From the NCBI GenBank assembly GCA_017405305.1, contig JAFRAT010000010.1, positions 1-37,722 on the forward strand: a DNA stretch of 37,722 nt, written 5' to 3'. Positions 23,045-31,327 of the stretch are shown here, piece by piece. Origin of the DNA: Aeriscardovia sp. Lineage in GTDB: Bacteria; Actinomycetota; Actinomycetes; Actinomycetales; Bifidobacteriaceae. The notes under the pieces were generated by a model. That model was given only the letters and a program-made list of their open reading frames with translations, did no database searches and was not told the DNA's origin. Each line of letters begins with the position of its first letter. Positions within the stretch are counted from its first letter, which is position 1. The translations under genes were made by a program, and so were the position numbers.

Positions 23045-24124
23045 ATGGCAAACGATCAGCGGACATCGGCGCTGCTGCCTCCCGATGCCGGCGGGTTCCT
23101 TCCGGCGAAGCACGCGCTGCCCGTATGCCTGCATCTTCCCGACGTTGCTGGGGAGATACAGCATCTGAGGCCGGCGACGCTCATGGACCTCGACGCCATA
23201 GACGCCCTCGACGCGTTCGCCCAGTCCTCGGTCGTCACCGGCCGCTGCGACGCCGTCGAGCGTGGCATGGCCCGTTCTTGGGTCAGGGATTCCGTGGCCT
23301 GGCAGCGTGGAACGGTGGATGTCGAGGCCGCGCTGGATTCCCAGGGGCGCACGCGCACCATCGCCTGGACGATGGTGGCCGACGGTCTGGCTCCGGCGGA
23401 GGCAGGAACGGCCGACAACGACCGCGAGCCGATCATCGGCATGGTGTTCCTGACCATGGTGGATGCTTGGTCGCGGTCCGCGCGCATCCAGGTCATCCTC
23501 GGAAAGAGCTTCCGCAGCCGCGGGTACTCGAGGGACGCCATGCCGCGGGTGATGACTTATGGCTTCGCTGCCAGCCCCATCGGACTGGGCTTGCATCGCA
23601 TCAGCATCGTGGTTCCCGAGCTCAACGCCCGCGCGATCTCCGTCTATCAATCCCTGGGCTTCACCCGCGAGGCGTCGCTGCGCGAGGCCTTGTGGGATTC
23701 GGCGCACGGCCGCTGGCAGGGCCAGGTCGTGCTCTCGATGTTGGCGGATGAGTACGACCCCGTCGCCGCGCTAGGCGCGTTTGGCATGAAGATCGATCCG
23801 GACAACCCCGGCGTCGCTCAAGCCTTGGGGAAGCGGGGGAAAAGCGGTCCAGCCCCGTCCCAAGCACTCGGAAGAGCTTCTGCGGCCGGTGGAGCGGAGA
23901 GCGTCGGCGCTGGTTCCGAAGCATCCGATGCATCTGCCGCCGCTGACGCTGACGATGCCGACGACGGGCCGGGCTGGCAATTTCCCCGACAGCGTAACGG
24001 GGAAGCGAAGTCCGGCGTTTCCAAGCTGGCCTGGTGGCGCCGGTTTCGCATGGGCGGCCATGGGAAGGCGAAGGAGCAGCCGGGCGATCCCGGGTCCCGA
24101 CACCGTCGAAGGAGCAAATCGTGA
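23045..24124 (+). CDS. GNAT-family N-acetyltransferase with charged C-terminal tail
   Basis: A 359-residue protein. Residues about 35-235 form a RimJ/RimL-type acetyltransferase: LRPATLMDLDAIDALDAFAQ at the start, IIGMVFLTMVDAWSRSARIQ as the central strands, GKSFRSRGYSRDAMPRVMTY in the acetyl-CoA loop region (R-S-R-G-Y-S), and LGLHRISIVVPELNARAISV followed by YQSLGFTREASLREA at the end. The last 120 residues are Ala/Asp/Gly-rich then basic, low complexity, of no known domain. Such enzymes modify protein N-termini or small molecules; the target is unknown. ATG 23045 has AAGGG 5 bases upstream. The stop overlaps the next start by 4 bases (GTGA). Confidence 0.8.
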   Translation: MANDQRTSALLPPDAGGFLPAKHALPVCLHLPDVAGEIQHLRPATLMDLDAIDALDAFAQSSVVTGRCDAVERGMARSWVRDSVAWQRGTVDVEAALDSQGRTRTIAWTMVADGLAPAEAGTADNDREPIIGMVFLTMVDAWSRSARIQVILGKSFRSRGYSRDAMPRVMTYGFAASPIGLGLHRISIVVPELNARAISVYQSLGFTREASLREALWDSAHGRWQGQVVLSMLADEYDPVAALGAFGMKIDPDNPGVAQALGKRGKSGPAPSQALGRASAAGGAESVGAGSEASDASAAADADDADDGPGWQFPRQRNGEAKSGVSKLAWWRRFRMGGHGKAKEQPGDPGSRHRRRSKS

Positions 24125-24438
24125 GCGCTGAGGATCTTGACAACTACGAGACGAACGCCGAGCTGTCGCTGTACCGCGAGTACCGCGATGTCGTCAAGCT
24201 GTTCAAATACGTCGTGGAGACGGAACGGCGGTTCTACCTGGCCAACAACGTCGATTTCCGCACATGCTCCGCGGGCCAAGACGTCTACTTCGACGTGCGC
24301 CTGACCGACGCCTGGGTATGGGACATCTACCGTTCGACGCGTTTCGTGCGCACCGTGCGCATCGTGACCTTCAAGGACGTCAACGTCGAGGAGATCCAGC
24401 ATTCGGACGCCGACATCGACATCCCCGACCATCTGTGA
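24121..24438 (+). CDS. DUF2469 family protein
   Basis: A 105-residue actinobacterial protein of unknown function, typically encoded near rnhB (here about 3.7 kb before it). It begins SAEDLDNYETNAELSLYREY and has the conserved VVKLFKYVVETERRFYLANN and DVYFDVRLTDAWVWDIYR segments, ending in VNVEEIQHSDADIDIPDHL. Start is GTG 24121, with GAAGGAG 6 bases upstream, overlapping the acetyltransferase stop, so the two are translationally coupled. It is acidic, without signal or membrane segment, and is therefore cytoplasmic. Confidence 0.88.
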   Translation: MSAEDLDNYETNAELSLYREYRDVVKLFKYVVETERRFYLANNVDFRTCSAGQDVYFDVRLTDAWVWDIYRSTRFVRTVRIVTFKDVNVEEIQHSDADIDIPDHL

Positions 24439-24543
24439 GCATCTGGCTGCCGGCGGTGGCCCTCGTCAATTCCGACGGATAGAGTAGACACGCATCGTTG
24501 TGTTTGATCGCGGCTTTGGCGCGACCATATTGAAAGGAAACCT

Positions 24544-26127
24544 ATGGCTAAACATCGCGTTGTCGTTATCGGCGGCGGTCCCGCCGGCCTGACCGCTGCG
24601 TACGAGCTGCTGCGTGACGGCGGCAACCAGAAGTATGATGTCACCCTTCTGGAGGCGTCGTCCGAGTTCGGCGGCATTTCCCGCACTGTCAAGACCAACG
24701 GCAACCGCATGGACATCGGCGGTCACCGCTTCTTCTCCAAGGACGAGCGCATCATGGAATGGTGGAAGGAAATCCTTCCGCTGCAGGGCGCGCCGTCCTA
24801 CGACGACAAGAAGCTCGGCCGTGAATCGAGCCTGACCGCTGGCGGCCCGGACCCGGAGAAGACCGACGACGTGATGCTCAAGCGCCACCGCCTATCCCGC
24901 ATCTTCTGGCACGGCCACTTCTTCAACTACCCGGTGACCCTGTCTGGCGACACCATCAAGGCCATGGGTCCGGCACTGACCATCAAGGCCGGCTTGAGCT
25001 ACCTCGAGGCCTGCGTGCACAAGCTGCCGGAGACCAACCTCGAGAACTTCTACATCAACCGCTTCGGCCGCGTGCTTTACTCCCTCTTTTTCGAGGGTTA
25101 CACCGAGAAGCTGTGGGGCCGTCACCCGTCCGAGATCTCCGCCGACTGGGGCGCGCAGCGCGTCAAGGGCCTGAGCATCATCGCCGTCCTCAAGAACGCC
25201 GTCCAGCGCGTCATGCCCAAGGGCGCCGACCGCCACGTGGAGACCTCGCTCATCGAGGAGTTCTGGTATCCGAAGCTCGGTCCAGGCCAGCTATGGGAGA
25301 CCGTCGAGAAGCGCATCGTGGAGATGGGCGGCAAAGTCATCACCAACGCGAAGGTCACCAAGATCGACCAGAAGAAACGCCAGATCTCGTCCGTCACGTA
25401 TGTGGGCAAGGACGGCGGCGAGCACGTCCTCGAGGCCGACGACTTCATCAGTTCCATGCCGCTAAAGAACCTCATCGAGGCGTTCAACGCGTCCGAGACC
25501 AAGGCTCCCATGGACATCACCGACATCGCCGAAGGCCTGCCATACCGCGACTTCGTCACCGTCGGCCTGCTATGCAAGCACTTGCGCCTGCGCAACACCA
25601 CTGAAATCAAGACCCTCGGCGAGCCGCCGATCGTGCCGGACAACTGGATCTACGTGCAGGACCCGGGTTACAAGGTCGGCCGCATCCAAGTCTTCAACAA
25701 CTGGAGCCCGTACCTGGTCCGCAAGCCGGACGACACCGTCTGGATCGGCCTCGAGTACTTCGCTCAGGAAGGCGACGATTTCTGGAACCTCACCGATGAA
25801 CAAGCCCGCGACTTCGCCATCCGCGAGATGATTCGCATGAAAGTCATCTCCAGCCCGGACGACGTCATCGACTCCCACCGCGAGCGCGTCCCGAAAGCCT
25901 ATCCGGCATATTTCGACACATACAAGGACATCGATCAACTTGTCTCCTGGCTTGACAGCTTCGGCAACCTGTACTGCGTCGGCCGTAACGGTCAGCATCA
26001 CTATAACAACCAGGACCACTCCATGGCGACTGCGATGGAAGCCGTCTCCAACATCAAGAGCGGCAAGACCACCAAGGAGAACGTCTGGAACGTCAACACC
26101 GAGAAGTCCTACCACGAGTCCAAGTGA
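24544..26127 (+). CDS. FAD/NAD(P)-dependent oxidoreductase of the amine oxidase/UGM-like family
   Basis: A 527-residue flavoenzyme. VVVIGGGPAGLTAAYELLRD (residues 6-24) is the FAD-binding Rossmann motif, followed by LLEASSEFGGISRTVKTNGN and DIGGHRFFSKDERIMEWW. SLFFEGYTEKLWGRHPSEIS and WGAQRVKGLSI are characteristic of a group related to UDP-galactopyranose mutase and protoporphyrinogen-oxidase-like COG1232 proteins found beside cell-surface polysaccharide genes. The C-terminal part CVGRNGQHHYNNQDHSMATA closes the FAD site. ATG 24544 has GAAAGGAAA 4-5 bases upstream. Possible roles include sugar-nucleotide isomerisation or oxidation; the reaction cannot be stated. It stands alone; no glycosyltransferase is adjacent. 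Confidence 0.75.
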   Translation: MAKHRVVVIGGGPAGLTAAYELLRDGGNQKYDVTLLEASSEFGGISRTVKTNGNRMDIGGHRFFSKDERIMEWWKEILPLQGAPSYDDKKLGRESSLTAGGPDPEKTDDVMLKRHRLSRIFWHGHFFNYPVTLSGDTIKAMGPALTIKAGLSYLEACVHKLPETNLENFYINRFGRVLYSLFFEGYTEKLWGRHPSEISADWGAQRVKGLSIIAVLKNAVQRVMPKGADRHVETSLIEEFWYPKLGPGQLWETVEKRIVEMGGKVITNAKVTKIDQKKRQISSVTYVGKDGGEHVLEADDFISSMPLKNLIEAFNASETKAPMDITDIAEGLPYRDFVTVGLLCKHLRLRNTTEIKTLGEPPIVPDNWIYVQDPGYKVGRIQVFNNWSPYLVRKPDDTVWIGLEYFAQEGDDFWNLTDEQARDFAIREMIRMKVISSPDDVIDSHRERVPKAYPAYFDTYKDIDQLVSWLDSFGNLYCVGRNGQHHYNNQDHSMATAMEAVSNIKSGKTTKENVWNVNTEKSYHESK

Positions 26128-26202
26128 TCGGTGAAGGCTCGCGGCGGCGCGGCTCGTGAGGCGCGCCGCCAGGTGATTGAAAGCAGCGGACTGTGGTTGG
26201 TC

Positions 26203-26237
26203 CACGCTTTTTCCGGGCTGTAGGCCGAAAAAGCGTG
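26203..26237. repeat. Inverted repeat, 11-bp perfect stem
   Basis: CACGCTTTTTC (26203-26213) pairs with GAAAAAGCGTG (26227-26237), loop 13 bases. It lies 76 bases after the oxidoreductase stop and may act as a transcription stop, but lacks a trailing T run. Confidence 0.8.
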
Positions 26238-26467
26238 TCCTATAGCCGCTTGCGGGTGTTGCGCCGCATGGCCATCGGGTGACGCCGGAGATTCTCGAAG
26301 CGTGTCCGATGGTCTTTTCGTGTTCCCCGGAACACATGGGAATCGCTTCAAAAGGGCCTTGGCATGTCCCGACTGAGGCCGCGCGATGAAAAAGGATGGG
26401 AAGCACGAGCGTGGGCAGGGCCGGGTGGCGCCACCTGTTTCGCGGCGGGAGCGCGGCAAGGCGTGGC

Positions 26468-26490
26468 GCGCTCTGCCAGGGGCAGAGCGC
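26468..26490. repeat. Inverted repeat, 10-bp perfect stem
   Basis: GCGCTCTGCC pairs exactly with GGCAGAGCGC around a 3-base loop. The core GGCTCTGCC-like sequence resembles the arms of the repeat at 11318-11363. Confidence 0.85.
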
Positions 26491-26540
26491 CGGACGTTTG
26501 GCTGTCCCGGCCTGCCAAATGGCTGTGGCTTGGGGTCTCA

Positions 26541-26556
26541 GGCGGAACGTTCCGCC
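26541..26556. repeat. Perfect 16-bp palindrome
   Basis: GGCGGAACGTTCCGCC is self-complementary over its full length. It could be a dimeric-protein binding site; no loop is available for an RNA hairpin without melting the centre. Confidence 0.85.
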
Positions 26557-26720
26557 GTGGGATGCCTTTGAAGCAGCGGACACGGACGGCGGGAGCGGAT
26601 CCGCCACATGAAACCGCCGAAGCCGGACCTGAAAGGACTATGCGAGAACCAGATTGCAAAGACGCGTTTTTGGCCTATAGACCGCTTTTGTTTCTTGAGT
26701 CGCTTTCAGCAGTCCCCATG

Positions 26721-26726
26721 TATAAT
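26721..26726 (+). promoter_or_regulatory. Consensus -10 box of rplS
   Basis: TATAAT, the only perfect -10 hexamer I saw in an intergenic position here. TTGAGT at 26695-26700 is 20 bp upstream, longer than ideal. Expected start near 26733 leaves a leader of about 220 nt. Confidence 0.6.
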
Positions 26727-26732
26727 CGTGGA

Positions 26733-26952
26733 GTTGTGCCCGGGCATGCCCTGCCGCATAGGGGCCTGCCTTTCGTCTAGCCGCGGCGCTCCGTTTTGGC
26801 GCCGTCTGGCGGATGGGCCTTCTTCCGCAGGCAGACCTGCGGGAGTCCGTACAGGGAAACGCCGGCAACGGTCCGCTGCGTCTTCGGGCGTCACGGTTCC
26901 GGGCGTGGACCATGACTTGCACTGGTATGCGGCAGTGCCGGAGGAACTACCT
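26733..26952 (+). promoter_or_regulatory. Long structured 5' leader of rplS
   Basis: About 220 nt between the probable start and ATG, unusually long for a ribosomal protein mRNA in this compact genome. Hairpins seen by eye: CCCT/AGGG (26749-26763), CGGCGC/GCGCCG (26784-26804, loop 9) and CCGCAGG-CAGA-CCTGCGG (26825-26842, perfect 7-bp stem, 4-base loop). There is no T run, so it is not a plain attenuator. Autoregulation by L19 is a possibility, not shown. Confidence 0.5.
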
Positions 26953-27318
26953 ATGGGCGCAGTTCAAGATTTCGAGGCCAAGCGCCTCAAGCCAGCAGAG
27001 TCGATTCCGGAATTCCGTCCGGGCGACACCGTTAAGGTGAACGTGAAGATCTCCGAGGGCCAGCACACCCGTATTCAGGCTTTCCGGGGCGTCGTCATTG
27101 CACGCTCCGGCGAAGGCCTGCGAGAGACTTTCGTCGTCCGCAAGATGAGCTTCGGCACAGGCGTCGAGCGTCGCTTCCCGATCCATGCTCCGAGCGTCGA
27201 TTCCATCGAGGTCATTTCCCGTGGCCGCGTGCGTCGCGCCAAGCTGTACTACCTACGTGGCCTGCATGGCAAGGCGGCTCGTATTCGCGAGCGCAGGGAC
27301 AATCGCGCTACCAAGTGA
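26953..27318 (+). CDS. rplS: 50S ribosomal protein L19
   Basis: A 121-residue component of the large subunit at the 30S-50S interface. [56 protein letters not shown] and [20 protein letters not shown] are the family blocks in normal order and length. ATG 26953 has GGAGGAAC 5-8 bases upstream. A terminator follows immediately, so rplS is a single cistron, with lepB behind it under a separate promoter. Confidence 0.97.
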   Translation: MGAVQDFEAKRLKPAESIPEFRPGDTVKVNVKISEGQHTRIQAFRGVVIARSGEGLRETFVVRKMSFGTGVERRFPIHAPSVDSIEVISRGRVRRAKLYYLRGLHGKAARIRERRDNRATK

Positions 27319-27328
27319 TTTTCCCTTT

Positions 27329-27366
27329 CGAATGCCCGGGCGAGCGTGCTCGGGCATTCGTTTTTA
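27329..27366 (+). terminator. Rho-independent terminator of rplS
   Basis: CGAATGCCCG (27329-27338) pairs with CGGGCATTCG (27351-27360), then TTTTTATT. Confidence 0.93.
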
Positions 27367-27449
27367 TTGATAGGCTTTTTCAGCGGTAGATTGTCGCGTC
27401 GGCCAGGGGACGCCGCCGACAAGGGACTCTTCTTCGCGGAGAGGTGACG

Positions 27450-28163
27450 ATGAACGAAACGCAGGGCCGGCAAGGCCAGGAGCAGTCAGCGGGCGGTGGA
27501 ACGACCCACCATAGCGCGAGGAAACCAGCGCGGGGCCATCGGACACGCAAATCCACGATCCGCGAAACGACGCTGATCATCCTGATCCCCGCCCTCATCG
27601 TCGCGCTCATCCGGTTCTTTCTCATCGGCATTTACGTCATTCCATCCGGGTCGATGGAGAACACGCTCATGATCGGCGACCGCATTGTGACCTCGAAGCT
27701 CGACGGGAAGATCACGCCGTTGCAGCGAGGCGACATCATCGTGTTCAAGGACCCTGATCACTGGTTGACCATGCAGCAGGACGACGCCCTGGGCGGCGGC
27801 TACCTGGTCAAGCGCCTGATCGGCTTGCCGGGGGACCATGTGGCTTGCTGCGACGCCACCGGCGACATCACCATCAACGGCGTGCCGATCACTGAGCCGT
27901 ACGTGAAACCGGGTGACCCGCCGAGCCTCATCCCATTCAATGTCACGGTGACGCCGGGCAATCTGTTCGTTCTGGGCGACAACCGGTCGAACTCCGCTGA
28001 TTCGCGCTACCACCTCAACGACGGCAACGATGGCCTGGTGCCCGTGTCGGACGTCGTTGGCGTCGTGAAGCTGGTCTACTGGCCGTTCAACCGGTGGAAG
28101 TGGATCAGCCGCCCGGCATCGGTCTTCGCCAAGGTCGGCGGCATCTCCGGAGTCTACGAGTGA
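27450..28163 (+). CDS. lepB: Signal peptidase I
   Basis: Membrane enzyme of 237 residues that removes signal peptides from exported proteins. A basic, Gln/Arg-rich cytoplasmic N-terminus (1-40) is followed by one membrane helix (about 41-62). The catalytic Ser 68 lies in VIPSGSMENTL and the general base Lys 121 in GGGYLVKRLIGLPGDHV. Box E is FVLGDNRSNSADSR. ATG 27450 is preferred (GGAGAGG 4-6 bases upstream) over the in-frame GTG at 27444. rnhB starts 19 bases after the stop, so they probably share an mRNA. Confidence 0.95.
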   Translation: MNETQGRQGQEQSAGGGTTHHSARKPARGHRTRKSTIRETTLIILIPALIVALIRFFLIGIYVIPSGSMENTLMIGDRIVTSKLDGKITPLQRGDIIVFKDPDHWLTMQQDDALGGGYLVKRLIGLPGDHVACCDATGDITINGVPITEPYVKPGDPPSLIPFNVTVTPGNLFVLGDNRSNSADSRYHLNDGNDGLVPVSDVVGVVKLVYWPFNRWKWISRPASVFAKVGGISGVYE

Positions 28164-28182
28164 CAGCCGGGCAGGGCGCTCT

Positions 28183-28986
28183 GTGACGGTTGAAGCTGCG
28201 ACGGGCGGGAAGCCCGCGCGCCGTCCAAAAATCGTGCCGACGCTGGAGAAGGAGGAGTCCCTGTTCCAAGCCGGAGCGCTGGGCGTCGTCGGCTTCGACG
28301 AGGTCGGACGCGGGTCGCTGGCAGGGCCGGTCATGGTCGGCGCGGCGCTGCTGCTGGCACCTGGCGCACAGGACGCTGCGGAAGCCGGCGCACGAACCCG
28401 TGACAGCGGTTCATCGGAACGCTCTGAGCGAAAGCAGCGGATGCTGGCGATCCCCGCAGGGCTGGCCGACTCCAAAACTCTCTCAGAGAGGAAGCGCGAA
28501 GCCCTGTTCGAACCGCTGCAAGGCTGGGTCGATGCTTGGGGCGTGGGCGCGGCCTCCAACAAGGAGATCGACCAGTGGGGCATTTCCCATGCGCTGGGCG
28601 TCGCCGCCCTGCGCGCGCTGCAGCAGATCGAACAGATGGCGTCGGCCGCGGGTCTGGCGTTGGCGGACAAACCCGTCGACGGCATTCTGGACGGCCCGTA
28701 CGATTACATCGCTCCGGCAGCTTCGAGCATGGATGCCCCGCATCTAGGCTTCCTGCCGCGCGTTTCGACGCAGGTCAAGGCGGACGCCCGCTGTGCCCTG
28801 GTGTCAGCGGCGTCCGTGCTGGCCAAGGTCGTCCGCGACCGGCTGATGGAGGAGTACGCCCGGGAGCCGCGCTATCAGGCCTACGGCTGGGACTCCAACA
28901 AAGGGTATGGGTCGCCGGCCCACCGGGCAGCCATCGCCGAGCATGGCCCGTCCGACCTACACCGCCTGACATGGCATCTGTGCTGA
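28183..28986 (+). CDS. rnhB: Ribonuclease HII
   Basis: Cytoplasmic nuclease of 267 residues that cuts the RNA strand of RNA/DNA hybrids and single ribonucleotides in DNA. VVGFDEVGRGSLAGPVMVGA holds catalytic Asp 39 and Glu 40; LADSKTLSERKRE, DGPYDYI, KADARCALVSAASVLAKVVR and YGWDSNKGYGSPAHRAAI complete the family pattern. A charged insert (about 60-92, including RTRDSGSSERSERKQ) separates the first strand from LADSKTL and is longer than usual. GTG 28183 is the start, with only a weak upstream purine run (CAGGGCG). Confidence 0.94.
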   Translation: MTVEAATGGKPARRPKIVPTLEKEESLFQAGALGVVGFDEVGRGSLAGPVMVGAALLLAPGAQDAAEAGARTRDSGSSERSERKQRMLAIPAGLADSKTLSERKREALFEPLQGWVDAWGVGAASNKEIDQWGISHALGVAALRALQQIEQMASAAGLALADKPVDGILDGPYDYIAPAASSMDAPHLGFLPRVSTQVKADARCALVSAASVLAKVVRDRLMEEYAREPRYQAYGWDSNKGYGSPAHRAAIAEHGPSDLHRLTWHLC

Positions 28987-29284
28987 GGACGATTTTGTTC
29001 CTTGTCTTTCCGCTATCGCATGCTTTGCTGATGTCGCCGTTCGGCATCGCATAACATGGCTCCCATAAGACGAACAGGACGATTCGCAGCACGTCGGCGG
29101 CGTGCTGGCCGCCCTGGAGCGCGGCTTTCGCCGAGGGTACGTCGCTCGCCGGATCGGCATAAAGCGAAGCGCGGTCTTCAGCGCAACGGTCGTCGAAAAG
29201 CCCGTCATGACGCCCGTCACGCGGAGGTATCCCGGCCAGCGGGCGTCCCGCCGGTAAGATGAGGGAAACGGATGAAAGGTGGAC
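28987..29284. other. Intergenic, possibly a coding remnant
   Basis: About 300 bases with no ORF that has a ribosome site. On the minus strand, conceptual fragments such as TGVMTGFSTTVALKTALRF and, in another frame, AKAALQGGQHAADVLRIVLF look more protein-like than random and could be the end of a small membrane protein broken by a frameshift, but I cannot identify it. TAAGAT at about 29255 may be the -10 box of trmB. Confidence 0.3.
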
Positions 29285-30142
29285 ATGGACGGAACGACGG
29301 AGAATCAAGCGCAGGCCCAACGGCGGACAATCGTGTCGTTCGTCCGGCGCAACACGCGGCTGACGCCGAAACTGCAGAAGGCGTGGGACGAGAACGCCGA
29401 CCGATATCTGCTGGGCATCCCCCGGCAGGACGCCGAGCATGACGTGAGCGTCGCCGCCGGCTTCCGCCTAGACGAGGATTTCCAACGCAGCCAGTGGGGG
29501 CGCATCCGCCCGCTTATCGTCGAGGTCGGCACCGGCCAGGGAGAGAACATCGCGGCCGCGGCCGCGGCGCGCCCGGACTGCAATTTCCTGGCGGTCGAGG
29601 TCTTCGACCAAGGCATTGCGCACACGCTATCGCGCTGCCAGCACCAGGCCCTGTCGAACCTGCGCATTGCCCAGGCCGACGCCGCCCAGCTGTTTGCCAC
29701 AGCGTTTCCTGACGGCTCCTTGGAGGAGGTCTGGACCTACTTCCCGGACCCTTGGCCCAAGATGAAACACCACAAACGCCGCCTGATCCAGGCCCCGTTC
29801 GCTGCTAACGTGCTGCGCTGCCTGCGCCCCGAGGGCCTGTGGCGTATCGCCACCGACATCGATGACTACGCGCTGCAGGTGCACGAGACGCTCGACTTTT
29901 TCCCGGGGTTCGCCAACGTCGGCGCGAAGAACGTCAGCCTGGCCACGGAGCACGTAGGCAAGGGAAATGCCGATGAAGCGGCCATGCTGCCGCATGCGCT
30001 TTTCCGCGAGTCGGAGCGGTACGGGGGGCGCATCGTCACGAGCTTCGAACGCAAGGGTTTGGAAGCCGGGCACACCGTCCGCGACCTGACATACCGCAAG
30101 ACTGCGCCGACCACCGGCGTCGCCGCTACGGAAAAGGAATGA
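29285..30142 (+). CDS. trmB: tRNA (guanine-N7)-methyltransferase
   Basis: Methylates G46 in the variable loop of tRNAs using SAM. The 285-residue protein has [20 protein letters not shown] (SAM motif I), [20 protein letters not shown], and [20 protein letters not shown], the diagnostic TrmB block, followed by [20 protein letters not shown] and SYFE-type [19 protein letters not shown]. An N-terminal extension of about 30 residues with [15 protein letters not shown] is also typical. ATG 29285 has GAAAGGTG 3-6 bases upstream; GTG 29279 in the same frame is less likely. pyrD follows with one base between. Confidence 0.94.
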   Translation: MDGTTENQAQAQRRTIVSFVRRNTRLTPKLQKAWDENADRYLLGIPRQDAEHDVSVAAGFRLDEDFQRSQWGRIRPLIVEVGTGQGENIAAAAAARPDCNFLAVEVFDQGIAHTLSRCQHQALSNLRIAQADAAQLFATAFPDGSLEEVWTYFPDPWPKMKHHKRRLIQAPFAANVLRCLRPEGLWRIATDIDDYALQVHETLDFFPGFANVGAKNVSLATEHVGKGNADEAAMLPHALFRESERYGGRIVTSFERKGLEAGHTVRDLTYRKTAPTTGVAATEKE

Positions 30143-30143
30143 C

Positions 30144-31289
30144 ATGGAATACGTGAACCAGTCGCCCGTGCGCGACGCCGTCAACCGGGTCTCCACTGAC
30201 CTGTTCTCGCTGGCATACCGCTACGGCGTCAAGAAAGCGATTTTCGCGATGGCGCCGGACGACGCCCACGCCCGCACGCTGGCCTTCTGCCACGCCGCCG
30301 GGAAGAACACGCCGCTGATGTGGCTGCTGCGCGGCATGCTCGACTACACGGACCCGGTCCTCGAAACCAACGTCATGGGCGTGCGTTTCAGCAACCCCTT
30401 CGGCATTTCCGCCGGACTCGACAAGAACTGCGACATCGCGCCGGTCGCCGACGCCGCTGGCTACGGTTTCGAGACGGTGGGGTCTGTGACGGGCCGCCCG
30501 TGCGTCGGCAACCCGCGCCCATGGTTCCACCGTCTGCCGCAGTACGAGTCGATGATGGTCCACGTCGGCCTGGCCAACGCCGGCTCCGAAGCAGTGATAC
30601 GCGACGTCGAGAAGGCGTACACCCACGCCCGGCAGATGAAGATTTCCGTCTCCATTGCCCGGACCAACGACGACGAGACCATCGACGACGAGGAGGGCAT
30701 CGAAGATTACCGGCTTTCCTTGGAACGCGCGGCCGGCAAGTCGGATATGGTGGAGATCAACATTTCCTGCCCGAACACCATGGTTGGCGAGCGCTTCGTC
30801 GCTCCGGAGAACCTCGACCGCCTGCTGACGGCGTTGGACTCCGTCGACCGTCCGCAGCCGGTCCTCGTCAAGATGCCGCAGGACAAGCCGTGGCCGAAGT
30901 TCCGCGAGCTGCTGGACGTCGTTTGCGATCACGATGTGCAGGGCGTGACGATCGCGAATCTGCGCAAGGACCGCTCCGGCATGGACATTCCCGTGGACTG
31001 GAAAGGCAACCTCTCCGGCGCGCCGTGCCGGGAACCGTCGAACGACTTGCTCGAGCAGACATACCGCGACTACGGCTCGCGCCTGGTTCTCGCCGGCGTC
31101 GGCGGGGTGTCCACGGCGGAGCAGGCGTACTGGAAGATCCGTCACGGCGCCAGTCTGGTGATGCTGGTGTCCGCGCTCATGTACCGTGGTCCGCAGGTGA
31201 TGACGGAGATCCGTCGCGGGGTCGCCGCGCTGCTGCGTCGGGACGGCTTCCGCCATGTGGAGGACGCCGTGGGCGTGGACGTCGATTGA
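30144..31289 (+). CDS. pyrD: Dihydroorotate dehydrogenase-like protein, class 2 architecture
   Basis: A 381-residue FMN barrel enzyme that would oxidise dihydroorotate to orotate. The N-terminus has the helical, membrane-associating class-2 extension (KAIFAMAPDDAHARTLAF, family F..DPE.AH). NPFGISAGLDKNCDIAPV, VGSVTGRPCVGNPRPWFHRL and MMVHVGLANAGSEAV follow, all class-2 style. The active-site loop is EINISCPNTMVGERF with Cys 209, where quinone-dependent class-2 enzymes normally have Ser; class 1 has Cys. Also GVTIANLRKDR and LVLAGVGGVSTAEQAYWKIR, the FMN-phosphate site. ATG 30144 has AAAAGGAA 6 bases upstream and overlaps the trmB end region, suggesting one operon. Electron acceptor and true substrate are uncertain. 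Confidence 0.85.
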   Translation: MEYVNQSPVRDAVNRVSTDLFSLAYRYGVKKAIFAMAPDDAHARTLAFCHAAGKNTPLMWLLRGMLDYTDPVLETNVMGVRFSNPFGISAGLDKNCDIAPVADAAGYGFETVGSVTGRPCVGNPRPWFHRLPQYESMMVHVGLANAGSEAVIRDVEKAYTHARQMKISVSIARTNDDETIDDEEGIEDYRLSLERAAGKSDMVEINISCPNTMVGERFVAPENLDRLLTALDSVDRPQPVLVKMPQDKPWPKFRELLDVVCDHDVQGVTIANLRKDRSGMDIPVDWKGNLSGAPCREPSNDLLEQTYRDYGSRLVLAGVGGVSTAEQAYWKIRHGASLVMLVSALMYRGPQVMTEIRRGVAALLRRDGFRHVEDAVGVDVD

Positions 31290-31327
31290 TTCGGAACGGC
31301 CGAGTCAAAAACCAAAACAGCGAAAGC

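Larger units (their letters stand above)
26128..26720. other. Non-coding stretch with many inverted repeats
   Basis: No convincing protein gene: the ORFs here lack ribosome sites and are low complexity. It holds several palindromes: an 11-bp stem at 26203-26237 that may be the oxidoreductase terminator (no T run), a 6-bp hairpin GTGTTC-CCCG-GAACAC near 26320-26335, a perfect 10-bp stem at 26468-26490, and a perfect 16-bp palindrome at 26541-26556. AAGCGTGTCC occurs twice (within 26231-26240 and again near 26300). It does not match RNase P RNA, tmRNA or SRP RNA by their hallmark sequences. Confidence 0.6.

Noticed and set aside
26386..26571. 61-codon ORF starting MKKDGKHERGQGRV in the gap before rplS
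   Set aside because: No ribosome binding site, low-complexity basic product, and it runs through the 10-bp hairpin and palindrome; better seen as non-coding.
26128..26720. RNase P RNA, tmRNA or SRP RNA gene
   Set aside because: Hallmark sequences (GAGGAAAGTCC, a tRNA-like end, the GGAAGCAGC loop) were not found.
23000..26930. Shared GCGTGGACCATG near 23010 and 26910 as a dispersed repeat
   Set aside because: Only about 12 bases match; expected by chance in GC-rich DNA of this length.
27329..27366. Riboswitch or regulatory hairpin for lepB
   Set aside because: A textbook terminator with T run directly after rplS; no alternative pairing seen.
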